Assembly (NCBI GenBank): GCA_964458575.1
Contig: CAYWMD010000008.1
Span: 105,552-169,551, forward strand
Reading direction: 5' to 3'
Source of the DNA: CAYWMD01 sp964458575
GTDB lineage: Bacteria > Verrucomicrobiota > Verrucomicrobiia > Limisphaerales > JADLHS01
Length of the DNA: 64,000 nucleotides
Under the pieces are notes generated by a model, which saw only the letters and a program-made list of their open reading frames with translations, was not told the DNA's origin and made no database searches. Shown one piece after another: positions 33,024-41,565 of the stretch (positions within the stretch are counted from its first letter, which is position 1; every line of letters starts with the position of its first letter). The translations under genes and the position numbers were made by a program.

Positions 33024-33180
33024 TTCTCCCTCACCCTGACCCTCTCCCGCGGGGACAGGGAACAGCAGTCGCTTCTTTCAATTCTTCCGAAGACCGTCCG
33101 GCAAATGCCGTTTCATGAATGGTCGAGCGACTGGCGGCGATTCCCCCTCTCTCCGAGGGAGAGGGCCGGGGTGAGGGCGA
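33024..33180. repeat. MITE-like element, copy 2 (class F)
   Basis: It begins TTCTCCCTCACCCTGACCCT and ends CCGGGGTGAGGGCGA, with imperfect terminal inverted repeats that each fold on themselves (CCCTCTCTCCGAGGGAGAGGG). The internal GACCGTCCGGCAAATGCCG at 33092-33110 matches the interior of copy 1. Length is about 157 bases against 149 for copy 1. It occupies the gap upstream of the enolase-superfamily gene. Confidence 0.82.
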
Positions 33181-33272
33181 GCGTGGAGACAAACTCATGC
33201 CGGAATTGAAATAGAATGAATGTTCAAGGTGTCGGGTTGGCGGGGAGATTAAGAGTAAGCGCAGGAATAAGA

Positions 33273-34295
33273 TTAAGACGCGGATCGTCCCAGATACAAA
33301 TCCCGTCCCTTGACCAGCGCGGCGATCTTGCGGTCGGCAATGGAACGTTTGAGCATCCAGAAACCGCAGTCGGGATGCACGTAGCGCACGCGGTTTGGCC
33401 CGAGGGTCGTTTCGGCGCGCTCGATGACGCGGGCAATTTCCTCCGGCGTTTCAACGTGATTGACCTTGATGTCCACGACGCCCAGCCCGATGCCAATGCG
33501 CGCGTCCACATGCTTGAGTGCCTCCAGGTCGGATGGCGGGCGATGCGCGAGTTCGAGCACGAGATGGTCCGCGTGGAGGCTGTTGAGAAACGAAATCAGC
33601 GCGGCCCATGTGCCTTTTTGAATCGTCTGCCCGCCGTAATTGCCGAAGCAGAAGTGCACGGACTTTTCCCCACGCACCGCGTCCAGCACGCGATTCATGC
33701 CCGCGGCAGCCAGCGGGGCGTCGGCCGGGTTGCCGGGAATGTTGGCTTCGTCCACCTGCACACAGGCGCAGTTCAGGTCCGCAGTTTGCGCGGCCAAGGC
33801 ATCCGCGATGGCAAGGTTGAGTTTTTCAAAATTCTGGTAGTGCCCGTCCAGCAACGTGCGCGCCAGCATGTAGGGACTGGTGAGCGTGAACTTGAACGGT
33901 CCGCCGGCCACGCTCGCGGCGCGCGCGCAATCTTCCGGCAGATTTAACGCGCCTTCCGTAATCGGTCCGGTGACGACGCCGGCGGGTTTGCCGCGAAAAC
34001 GCATCTCCGGTTTTGCGCGGAACGCGGCGGTCTCGCGCCGGCCAATCCGCGAATCAATCCCGCCCAACCGGCTCACGAAATAATCAATCATCCCGTTTGT
34101 GTCCGGATGATTCACGTCGAAGCGATAAAGCTCGCCATCCGTGGGCAAATCAATGCCGGCTTGTCGTTGCAGGTCGAACACGACGCGGGTGGCGTCGAGC
34201 AACGCCTGTTCACTCGGCAACGCGGCGAGCCATTCGGGGACGGGATAGGAGCCGACCGTGGTTGTCAGGATCCGCGGAGCGCTGGCGTGGTTCAT
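33273..34295 (-). CDS. Cobalamin-independent methionine synthase-like protein (MetE C-terminal domain only)
   Basis: A 340-residue single-domain protein starting MNHASAPRILTTTVGSYPVP, typical of the short MetE-like group. Zinc ligands are visible: His and Cys in VHFCFGNYGG, Glu in LVLELAH, and Cys in YVHPDCGFW. The family transfers a methyl group to homocysteine or a related thiol; short forms may use methyl donors other than methyltetrahydrofolate. Full-length MetE is about 750 residues, so the N-terminal half is absent by design. The ATG at 34295 gives the family start. Confidence 0.88.
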   Translation of the reverse strand: MNHASAPRILTTTVGSYPVPEWLAALPSEQALLDATRVVFDLQRQAGIDLPTDGELYRFDVNHPDTNGMIDYFVSRLGGIDSRIGRRETAAFRAKPEMRFRGKPAGVVTGPITEGALNLPEDCARAASVAGGPFKFTLTSPYMLARTLLDGHYQNFEKLNLAIADALAAQTADLNCACVQVDEANIPGNPADAPLAAAGMNRVLDAVRGEKSVHFCFGNYGGQTIQKGTWAALISFLNSLHADHLVLELAHRPPSDLEALKHVDARIGIGLGVVDIKVNHVETPEEIARVIERAETTLGPNRVRYVHPDCGFWMLKRSIADRKIAALVKGRDLYLGRSAS

Positions 34296-34371
34296 TCGGG
34301 GAGAATAGCAGCGAGACACCGGGTAGCAAGTTCGGGAGGAGCAGTCAGGGCCGTCACCCAGTCCTCGTGAA

Positions 34372-34480
34372 CCGGCGGGCGCGCGCCCCGCCCGCAGCAC
34401 GTCCGTCGATCAGGGGGACCAGCCGATTCCATGGTGCAGCCCAGCTCGGACGTGCTGCGGCCAGGCTGGTCGCGCGCCGG
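34372..34480. repeat. Inverted-pair element (class G)
   Basis: A perfect 12-bp inverted pair GCAGCACGTCCG (34394-34405) and CGGACGTGCTGC (34447-34458) lies inside longer arms. The outer ends (CCGGCGGGCGCGCGCC and CGCGCGCCGG) also pair. The element spans about 109 bases and fills the gap between the MetE-like gene and the stop of the TPR membrane protein. Confidence 0.82.
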
Positions 34481-34489
34481 CTGCAAAGT

Positions 34490-36190
34490 TCACGGCTGTT
34501 TGCCGGCGGGAAGATTGTTCAATGCCCGATCGAGATTGCGCTGAATGTCAGCCCGCGCGGGCTGGATTTCCAATGCGCGACGATAAAGCGAAATGGCCTC
34601 CTCCATCCGGCCCAGACCCTCCAGGGCGACGCCGAGATTGCTCAAAGCGGCGCTGTTGGTCGGATTACGCGAGAGCGCCTGCTGGTATTGCTGCACGGCG
34701 GGTTCGATCTTTCCCTGCGCGTAAAGGACGACGCCGAGACCAACGCGAGCATCGGTCAGTTCCGGGTTCAACCGAAGCGCGGCTTCCAACTCTTGTTGCG
34801 CTTCGGGCAATGCTGATTTGTGATAGAGCGCGTAACCGAGGTTGAAGCGAACCGCGGCCGTGTCTGGTGAAAGTTCGCGCGCGCGCTGGTAATGGACGAT
34901 GGCCTCATCCACACGTCCGCGGTCGGAAAGATAATCGCCCAGGAAAGTTTCCACGGCCCAATTGGGTGGCGTGCCCGCGAGCGTGCGTTGCCACAAGACT
35001 TCCGCGTTCCGCCAATACGATGTTTGCCGCCAGGCGCAGAAACCCAAAACCAGCAGCCCAACGATTGCGCCCGCGGTTAGCATCGGCCGGGTTTGTGGCC
35101 AGCGGCGCGCAACATCGGCCAGTCCCCACGCGAGGGCCAGATACAAGCCGATTTGCGGAAGATAAGTGTAACGATCGGCGTGGGCCTGTTCACCAACTTG
35201 AATCAGCCCGATGACAGGAACGAGCATCCCCAGATACCAAAACCATCCCACCGGCAGGTACGCAAAACGGCGGCGGGCAAGCAGCGCCGTCACTGTGATG
35301 AGGGCGATTGCCGCCACCGCTCCAGCGATGGTCAACGCCGGCCGGCCGGCGAAGGGATGCGGATAGCAGGCTGCCAGTTGATGCGGGAAGAACAGTTGGC
35401 CGAGATATACGACGAACGAAACCGCTGCGTTGGTCAGTCGCCCTGTCAACGGAAGTTTGGACACGGTTACGAAGGTATTCATCTGGGCCTGCGCCCACAA
35501 AGCCAGCAATGCCGACGCCGTCGCGAGCACGAGCAGGGGAATTTTTTCAGCGACGAGCTTGCGGGAGGGAACCGCGGGCAGGCGTCGCAACGGCCAGTAG
35601 TCCAGCAGCAGCAAGACGAACGGCAACGTGACGAGCATCGGTTTGGCCATCAAACCGGCGACGAAACACAGTGCGACCAACCCGTATCGTTTCCAGGATG
35701 GTGCTTCCGCGTAACGCGCGTAGCACCACAACGTCAGCATGAAAAAAAATCCGCTCAACACGTCCTTCCGCTCCGCCACCCACGCAACGGATTCGACGCG
35801 CAACGGATGGATGGCGAACAGCGTCGCGACCACGGTGCACGGCCACAGGTCGCCCGTCATCCGTCGCAGAACCAGGAACAGCAGCACTGCGTTTGCGGCG
35901 TGCAGGATCACGTTGGTCAAATGGTGTCCCCCCGGGTTAAGCCCATGGACCTGGCAGTCCAGCATGTGCGACAGCCAGGTGAGCGGATGCCAGTTCGCCG
36001 CGTGGGCCTGCGTGAAGGCCCAAAGGAAGCCGTTCCAAGTCAGGCCGCTTGCGACGTGCGGGTTTTGATACACGTACAGGTTGTCATCCACGTTGATGAA
36101 GTCGAAGTGGATGACCTGACCGAAGACCGCTAAAACCGTGGCGACGAGCGCGACGCAGATGCCGGGGAGCTGAATTTTTTTCAAATCCAT
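34490..36190 (-). CDS. Polytopic membrane protein with C-terminal TPR repeats (TMTC/O-mannosyltransferase-like)
   Basis: A 566-residue protein. About ten membrane helices occupy residues 10-420. The first loop (FDFINVDDNLYVYQNPHVAS) holds a DD motif, and HPLTWLSHMLDCQVHGLNPGGHH follows; this matches the GT-C-like bacterial family with the same layout as eukaryotic TMTC proteins. The C-terminal 150 residues form about four TPR units (AIVHYQRARELSPDTAAVRFNLGYAL type). A polyprenyl-phosphate-sugar transferase role is suggested by fold but unproven. The start is the ATG at 36190. Confidence 0.82.
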   Translation of the reverse strand: MDLKKIQLPGICVALVATVLAVFGQVIHFDFINVDDNLYVYQNPHVASGLTWNGFLWAFTQAHAANWHPLTWLSHMLDCQVHGLNPGGHHLTNVILHAANAVLLFLVLRRMTGDLWPCTVVATLFAIHPLRVESVAWVAERKDVLSGFFFMLTLWCYARYAEAPSWKRYGLVALCFVAGLMAKPMLVTLPFVLLLLDYWPLRRLPAVPSRKLVAEKIPLLVLATASALLALWAQAQMNTFVTVSKLPLTGRLTNAAVSFVVYLGQLFFPHQLAACYPHPFAGRPALTIAGAVAAIALITVTALLARRRFAYLPVGWFWYLGMLVPVIGLIQVGEQAHADRYTYLPQIGLYLALAWGLADVARRWPQTRPMLTAGAIVGLLVLGFCAWRQTSYWRNAEVLWQRTLAGTPPNWAVETFLGDYLSDRGRVDEAIVHYQRARELSPDTAAVRFNLGYALYHKSALPEAQQELEAALRLNPELTDARVGLGVVLYAQGKIEPAVQQYQQALSRNPTNSAALSNLGVALEGLGRMEEAISLYRRALEIQPARADIQRNLDRALNNLPAGKQP

Positions 36191-36290
36191 GGCGCGGATC
36201 GAATGTCGCGGCTGGTCGTCATGTGTGGCCTGCGAATCCACCGCCGGCGCGTCGCGCAAACCGGCGGGCCGAACACCCCCCGGCCGGCCG

Positions 36291-37433
36291 CTACTGGTTT
36301 ATGTGCACGACCTTTGCCGGCGGAAAGCCGTTGAACCAGGTCGAGGATGCCTGGCTGTAAGCGCCGATGTTTACGCTGTAAAGCAAATCGCCGAGTTCCA
36401 GATTCGCCGGAAGCTGTTCGGCCATCGAAACGACGTCGAGCGCGTCACACGTGGGGCCGAACACGGAACACAACTGGGTCGGACCGCTTTTGACCGCTTT
36501 CAGATGGTAGTGGCAGTGGTCGAAGATGACGCCGGAATAAGTGTGATAAACGCCGTCGTTGATGTAGTAGCACAGTTTTCCATCACGCACGGCCTTGCCG
36601 ATGATGCTGGAGATGGCCACGGCGGCGGTCGCCACCAGAAAACGGCCCGGCTCGGCCAGAATCTGGATGTTTTTCGGGAACAGCCGTTCAAGCTCCTGGT
36701 TGACGATTGCGGCCAATTCGCGGAACGGTTTCACGCTGTCATCATACGGCGCGGGGAAACCGCCGCCAATGTCGAGCAGGTTCATCTTCGTATAGCCGCG
36801 ATCGTTGGCTTCCTTGAACAGGTTGGCGGCGAGGCTCAGCGCGCCGACGTAGTTTTCAAAGTTCGTGGTCTGGCTGCCGACGTGGAAGCTCAACCCTTCG
36901 ACCACCAGGCCCGCCTTGTCGGCGGCGAGGATGAGGTCCACCGCTTCGCCGGGGGAGGCGCCGAACTTGGAGGAGAGTTCGACCATCGCGCCGGTGTTGG
37001 GGACTTTGATGCGCAGGACCAGACCCGCCAGCGGCGCATGCTTCTTGATTTTGTTGATCTCCTCGAGGTTGTCGTAGGTCACCAGCGGTTTATACGGGTT
37101 CAACTCTTGCAGCGTTTCAGTGGCCTTGATCGGATTGGCGTAAATGATCTTGTCCCAGATCCAATCCTGTCGCGCCTTCTCCGGCAGGTGCTTGATGTTG
37201 TCATGCACGATGCGGAATTCCGGCATCGAGGCGACATCGAAACTCGCGCCGGCGTCGTAAAAGGTTTTGACGATGGCCGGGTCGGCGTTGGCCTTCACCG
37301 CGTAGTACGCCTGCACGCGCGGCAGGCCGCGCTTGAACTCGGCGTAATTGCGGCGGAGTTGGTCGTGATCCACCACGAACAGCGGCGTGCCGTGTTCGGC
37401 GGCCAGTTTCTGAATCAAACCGTGGTCCATCAT
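36291..37433 (-). CDS. Type III PLP-dependent ornithine/lysine-type decarboxylase
   Basis: A 380-residue protein of the alanine-racemase-fold decarboxylases. The PLP lysine is in AYYAVKANADP, the phosphate-binding region is DIGGGFPAPYD, and the C-terminal active-site Cys-Asp is in CSVFGPTCDALDVV. Bacterial members decarboxylate ornithine (to putrescine) or lysine (to cadaverine). The gene starts one base after the stop of homospermidine synthase, so the two form an operon. Supplying putrescine for that enzyme is the likely job. Confidence 0.92.
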   Translation of the reverse strand: MMDHGLIQKLAAEHGTPLFVVDHDQLRRNYAEFKRGLPRVQAYYAVKANADPAIVKTFYDAGASFDVASMPEFRIVHDNIKHLPEKARQDWIWDKIIYANPIKATETLQELNPYKPLVTYDNLEEINKIKKHAPLAGLVLRIKVPNTGAMVELSSKFGASPGEAVDLILAADKAGLVVEGLSFHVGSQTTNFENYVGALSLAANLFKEANDRGYTKMNLLDIGGGFPAPYDDSVKPFRELAAIVNQELERLFPKNIQILAEPGRFLVATAAVAISSIIGKAVRDGKLCYYINDGVYHTYSGVIFDHCHYHLKAVKSGPTQLCSVFGPTCDALDVVSMAEQLPANLELGDLLYSVNIGAYSQASSTWFNGFPPAKVVHINQ

Positions 37434-37434
37434 T

Positions 37435-38892
37435 TCAATCTCCGTCGGTGATGAGAAAATTCTTGAACTGCCACGGGTCGCTCAAATCCACCTGCGGATG
37501 GTTGTGACCGTGGAAGGCGTTGGTATAGTGCTTCAGCGGCGTCCAGTCGCTGGGTTTGGAGATCCATTTCCCAAGGTAGGGTTTGGAAATCTTCAGCACA
37601 TATTCATGCGGGAGATCGTCGGGCACGCAAACGCCGCGCGCCGGGTTTTCAATCATCCACATGGAGGCGGCCACCACCGAAATGGCCACCTGCATCGTCG
37701 TGGCGTTCTGGTGCGGCACGAGCCGGCGCGATTCCTCGATGCTGAGGTCGCTGCCGATCCACCACGAATGATAGGCGTGCCCCATCAGCAGCGCGCCCAG
37801 GATGTCGGAGCCGCTGATGATTTCGTCGTTCAGGATGCGCTGCTTTTCCGGGAGCTTGTAATCGTAGCCGCGCAGTTCGTTGAGCGAGGCGATGGCCACG
37901 TCGGCCGGGCAGTAGGCGTAATGGACGGTGGGCCGGTAAACCGCCTTGCCCTTTTCCCAGACGGTCAGCCGGTCGGAAATGGTGAACGCTTCGCCGTGGC
38001 GCACAACCATGCCGTGGATGCAGTAGTTCGGCACCCAGGAGACAACCCACGTGTTGATGCCCATGCGCGCGAGGCATATCTGGTTGCGTGGACCTTCCGT
38101 GTGCTCATACGCCAGTGGCGGCAGTTCCTTTTCGTGGGTGCCCCAGCCCATTTCTGCGGTGGTCGTGCCTTCCTCGCGGAAGCCCTCCACGCTCCAGGTG
38201 TTGACGAATTCGTCCACCTGCTTCGGCCGGTTGGTGATCTGCGTGTCGCGCTCGCTGCAATGAATCACTTTCACGCCCAGCTTCATGGCCAGTTGGTTGA
38301 AACTCCGATCTGCAATGAGTTGCCTGATTTCATCAGCGGCCCCGCCGGTGATCTTCTTGTCCTTGATGGCGCGGTTGCCGATGTCAATCAACCCCTGCTT
38401 GGTGAAATGGGAAATCAGACCGGGATTGGCGCCATGTTCCAAAACCGCCGTGGGGCCGGGCGCCGCCCACTTGGCCGTCATGCGACGGATGTTCATGTGC
38501 CGCCAGTAAAGCGTCATCTTCTGCGGCGGCGCGTTCTGCGCATTTTCGTACGGATCCCACAACTCGACCGAGGTGTTGATGTAAAGCACGCCGCGGTCGT
38601 GACACCACTGGAGGATTTCGCAACAGTCAATGTTCCACGCCAGATCAATCAACAGGTCGCCGGCGCGGAGGTATTTGCCCAACAGCGTGTCCATGTTCTC
38701 GCGGGTGACGCGTTTGCGGACGAAGTTGACGCCGCGCTTCAGCCACGGTTGGAGCACCTCCCGGCGGTCTTCAAAATCCATCACCGTGATGTTTTGGGCC
38801 GGGGTTTTGATGTGTTTGACCAGAATGGGCAGTGCGCATTGCGCCACCGCGCCGTATCCGACAAACAAAATCCGATTTTTGAATTCGAGCAT
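37435..38892 (-). CDS. hss: Homospermidine synthase
   Basis: A 485-residue NAD-dependent enzyme. The Rossmann fold begins NRILFVGYGAVAQCALPILV; family signatures include DLLIDLAWNIDC, VLYINTSVELWDPY, EHGANPGLISHF and WISKPSDWTPLKHY. It condenses two putrescines to homospermidine with release of ammonia. The ATG at 38892 (MLEFKNRIL) gives the family start. It precedes the type III decarboxylase and lies next to a deoxyhypusine-synthase-like gene and agmatine deiminase, making a polyamine locus. Confidence 0.95.
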   Translation of the reverse strand: MLEFKNRILFVGYGAVAQCALPILVKHIKTPAQNITVMDFEDRREVLQPWLKRGVNFVRKRVTRENMDTLLGKYLRAGDLLIDLAWNIDCCEILQWCHDRGVLYINTSVELWDPYENAQNAPPQKMTLYWRHMNIRRMTAKWAAPGPTAVLEHGANPGLISHFTKQGLIDIGNRAIKDKKITGGAADEIRQLIADRSFNQLAMKLGVKVIHCSERDTQITNRPKQVDEFVNTWSVEGFREEGTTTAEMGWGTHEKELPPLAYEHTEGPRNQICLARMGINTWVVSWVPNYCIHGMVVRHGEAFTISDRLTVWEKGKAVYRPTVHYAYCPADVAIASLNELRGYDYKLPEKQRILNDEIISGSDILGALLMGHAYHSWWIGSDLSIEESRRLVPHQNATTMQVAISVVAASMWMIENPARGVCVPDDLPHEYVLKISKPYLGKWISKPSDWTPLKHYTNAFHGHNHPQVDLSDPWQFKNFLITDGD

Positions 38893-38921
38893 AATTATTT
38901 CCTGCGCACGTTCACCCCGCG

Positions 38922-38976
38922 CCGTGGAGTAACGCCACGGCCGGGTTGGAACCAATCCCGCGCCACGACTCCACGG
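38922..38976. repeat. Inverted-pair hairpin element (class K) inside the polyamine cluster
   Basis: A hairpin CCGTGG-AGTAACG-CCACGG is at 38922-38940. ACTCCACGG at 38968-38976 is the reverse complement of CCGTGGAGT at 38922-38930, so the arms can pair alternatively. A further bulged stem GGGTTGG/CCAATCCC lies between. The element is upstream of hss, on the far side of its start. Confidence 0.7.
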
Positions 38977-39081
38977 AGCGGGCGGGGACAGTTTTGATAA
39001 ACCCCTATCTCACGCAAGAGTATTTTGAGCCCGCGACGGTCGGGCTCGGGATTTTCGCGCTTTCCGGGCCGGGCCGGGGGC

Positions 39082-40083
39082 TTACCACCCCAGCACGTAC
39101 GCAAAAATCAGCGGGGCCACGATGGTGGCGTCGGACTCGATGACGAATTTCGGGGTGTTCACGCCCAGCTTGCCCCAGGTGATCTTTTCGTTGGGCACCG
39201 CGCCAGAGTAACTGCCGTAGCTCGTGGTGGAGTCGCTGATCTGACAGAAATACCCCCAGAGCGGAACGTTTTTGCGTTTCAAATCCTGATGCAGCATGGG
39301 CACAACGCAAATGGGAAAGTCGCCCGCAATCCCGCCGCCGATCTGAAACATGCCGTAGGAATGCTCCCGGGTGGCCCGCAGGTAGAAGTCGGAAAGCCAC
39401 GTCATGTATTCGATGCCGCTGCGCACCGTTTGCGGACACTTCAGGTCGCCGCGGATCAAAGCGGCCGCAAACAAATTGCCCAGGGATGAATCTTCCCAGC
39501 CCGGCACGATGATGGGCACGCCCTTTTCCGCGGCGGCCAGCATCCAGGAATTCCTCGGGTCAATCTCATAGTAACGGCGCAACCGGCCTTCGCGGAGCAA
39601 TTGAAAGAAGAACTCGTGCGGGAACATCTGCCGGCCCTGGTCCTCCGCGTCCGCCCACAGTTCCAACATGGCGCGCTCGACCCGCCGGATCGCCTCGTTT
39701 TCTGGAATGCAAACGTCCGTGACGCGGTTGAGATTTTTTTTCAACAACGCATTCTCCTCGCGCGGGGACAGATGCCGGTAATGCGGCACGCGCACGTAAT
39801 GTTTTTGCGCGACGAGGTTGAAAACGTCCTCCTCCAGGTTCGCCCCGGTGCAGGTGATGAGCTGCACCTTGTCGCGCCGGATCATCTCCGCGAGCGACCG
39901 GCCCAATTCGGCGGTGCTCATGGCGCCGGCCAGGGAAACCATCATGTGCCCGCCACCCTCGAGGTGCGTGACGTAGGCGCGGGCAGCATCCACGAGTACG
40001 GCCGCGTTGAAGTGCCGGAAGTGCTGTTGCAGGAACCGGGACACCGGTCCGCCCAAAGATTTTCTCGCTTGCTGCTTTCGCAT
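39082..40083 (-). CDS. Deoxyhypusine-synthase-like protein
   Basis: A 333-residue protein of the deoxyhypusine synthase family. NAD-site signatures are MMVSLAGAMSTAELG, TCTGANLEEDVFNLV and SGAVPNEKITWGKL. Bacteria lack the eIF5A substrate, so family members are thought to act in polyamine metabolism. The stretch that carries the catalytic Lys in eukaryotic enzymes (GGGVxKHH) reads GGGIAGDFPICVV here, so the Lys appears replaced. The ATG at 40083 is chosen. It sits between homospermidine synthase and agmatine deiminase. Confidence 0.85.
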   Translation of the reverse strand: MRKQQARKSLGGPVSRFLQQHFRHFNAAVLVDAARAYVTHLEGGGHMMVSLAGAMSTAELGRSLAEMIRRDKVQLITCTGANLEEDVFNLVAQKHYVRVPHYRHLSPREENALLKKNLNRVTDVCIPENEAIRRVERAMLELWADAEDQGRQMFPHEFFFQLLREGRLRRYYEIDPRNSWMLAAAEKGVPIIVPGWEDSSLGNLFAAALIRGDLKCPQTVRSGIEYMTWLSDFYLRATREHSYGMFQIGGGIAGDFPICVVPMLHQDLKRKNVPLWGYFCQISDSTTSYGSYSGAVPNEKITWGKLGVNTPKFVIESDATIVAPLIFAYVLGW

Positions 40084-40247
40084 GCGGCGTTCTGAGAATT
40101 TTTTTCTTCTCTCACAATATGAATGTTCGCGCCATTGCCAATCATTAATTCCAAAAAAATCAAAATATTTTTCGGCGCGTTCACGCGCACTGCGACGCGT
40201 GATGGACAATCGCGTGAAACAAATTATCCTCGCAAAAAATTTTTACC

Positions 40248-41354
40248 GTGAAAACACCACCAGCCCTCGAGCCGCCGCCGCCGGCGCCCGGCTTCGCCAT
40301 GCCGGCGGAGTGGTCGCCGCACGCGGCGACGTGGCTGGCCTGGCCGCACAACGCATCCGACTGGCCGGGCAAGCTCGAGCCGGTCCGGTGGGCGTACGGC
40401 GAGATGGTCAGAAAAATCTCGGCCGGCGAACGTGTGTGCCTGCTCGTCCGCAACCGGACCGAGGCGCGGTGCGCGCGCGGATACTTGCAGCGCGCGCACT
40501 GCGATATGCGGCGGGTGCAATTCATCCGGCATCCGACCAACCGCGCCTGGATGCGGGACAGCGGGCCGATCTTTGTTAAGCGGAAGCATTCAACATTCAA
40601 CATTCAACATTCAACCCCGAACGACGAAACGGCCATCGTTCATTTTCATTTCAACGCCTGGGCGAAGTATCGGGACTGGCAACGCGATGCCCGGGTTCCC
40701 GAGATCGCGGCGCGGCTCCTGAACCAGCCGTTGTTCAACGCGCAGTTCAACGGACGGAATTTCATCCTCGAAGGCGGCGGCATCGAAGTGAATGGCCGCG
40801 GCACGCTGCTGACCACGGAAGAATGTTATTTGCACCCAACGCTCCAGGTGCGCAATCCGGGCATGACCCGCAGACAATACGAGGACGCGTTCGGAAAATA
40901 TCTTGGCGCCACCAAGGTGCTCTGGCTTCGCAAAGGTCCGGTCGGCGACGACACGCACGGCCACATTGACGACATCGGCCGGTTTGTGAACCGCCGCACG
41001 CTCGTGCTCATCAAGGAAACCAACCCGCGCGACGTGAACTACCGGCCGCTTGCTGAAAATTGGGAGCGCGTCCGGGAGTTTCGGCTCGAGGACGGTTCGC
41101 GGCCCGCGGTGGTGCCGTTGCCCATGCCCTCGGCGCTTTACCACGATCGCCGGCGGCTGCCGGCGAGTTACGCCAACTTTTACATCTGCAACGCTGCGGT
41201 CCTGGTGCCGACCTTTAACGATCCCAACGACCGCGTGGCTTTGGGCATCCTGGCGGACTTGTTCCGCGACCGGCCCGTGGTGGGGATTCACGCCGTGGAC
41301 CTGGTGCTGGGGCGCGGCGCCCTGCATTGTTTGACGCAACAACAGCCGAAGTAG
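40248..41354 (+). CDS. aguA: Agmatine deiminase with heptad-repeat insert
   Basis: A 368-residue enzyme. Signatures are MPAEWSPHAATWLAWPHN at the start, AWMRDSGPIFV, FILEGGGIEVNGRGTLLTTE, DDTHGHIDDIGRFV and the catalytic Cys in GALHCLTQQ. It hydrolyses agmatine to N-carbamoylputrescine and ammonia. The GTG at 40248 is the start; it runs opposite to the rest of the polyamine cluster. Residues HSTFNIQHSTPN after FVKRK are encoded by four CATTCAA repeats at 40587-40614, in a loop where relatives have a few variable residues. Confidence 0.94.
   Translation: MKTPPALEPPPPAPGFAMPAEWSPHAATWLAWPHNASDWPGKLEPVRWAYGEMVRKISAGERVCLLVRNRTEARCARGYLQRAHCDMRRVQFIRHPTNRAWMRDSGPIFVKRKHSTFNIQHSTPNDETAIVHFHFNAWAKYRDWQRDARVPEIAARLLNQPLFNAQFNGRNFILEGGGIEVNGRGTLLTTEECYLHPTLQVRNPGMTRRQYEDAFGKYLGATKVLWLRKGPVGDDTHGHIDDIGRFVNRRTLVLIKETNPRDVNYRPLAENWERVREFRLEDGSRPAVVPLPMPSALYHDRRRLPASYANFYICNAAVLVPTFNDPNDRVALGILADLFRDRPVVGIHAVDLVLGRGALHCLTQQQPK
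40587..40615. repeat. Four perfect CATTCAA repeats within aguA
   Basis: CATTCAA occurs four times in perfect tandem (40587-40614), followed by C. The array is translated in frame as HSTFNIQHST within agmatine deiminase. It is the same heptad as at 6315-6425 and, in reverse, 53583-53600. Confidence 0.93.
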
Positions 41355-41565
41355 TCAAGCCAGGGTGGAGGGTGACTGGTGAAAGGAAAGGCCCGCCCGT
41401 CATGGCAAGCGGACACAGTTGCGGGACGGGCGGCGAGGTCGCGCGGCCGCGCGCGTGCTTGCGTTTCAGGGACTTCCGGTCTATAAATGGTCGTCCCTGC
41501 CGGACGGCGGGTGAACGTCAGCTTTCAAAAGCGATTAGCTCGGGCGTTTCTATGGAATTTCGACG

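Noticed and set aside
36189..38997. Two long plus-strand open frames
   Set aside because: Antisense to the type III decarboxylase and homospermidine synthase.
41393..41433. Hairpin CGCCCGTC/GACGGGCG after aguA as a terminator
   Set aside because: The loop is long (23 bases) and no T-run follows; not strong enough to list.
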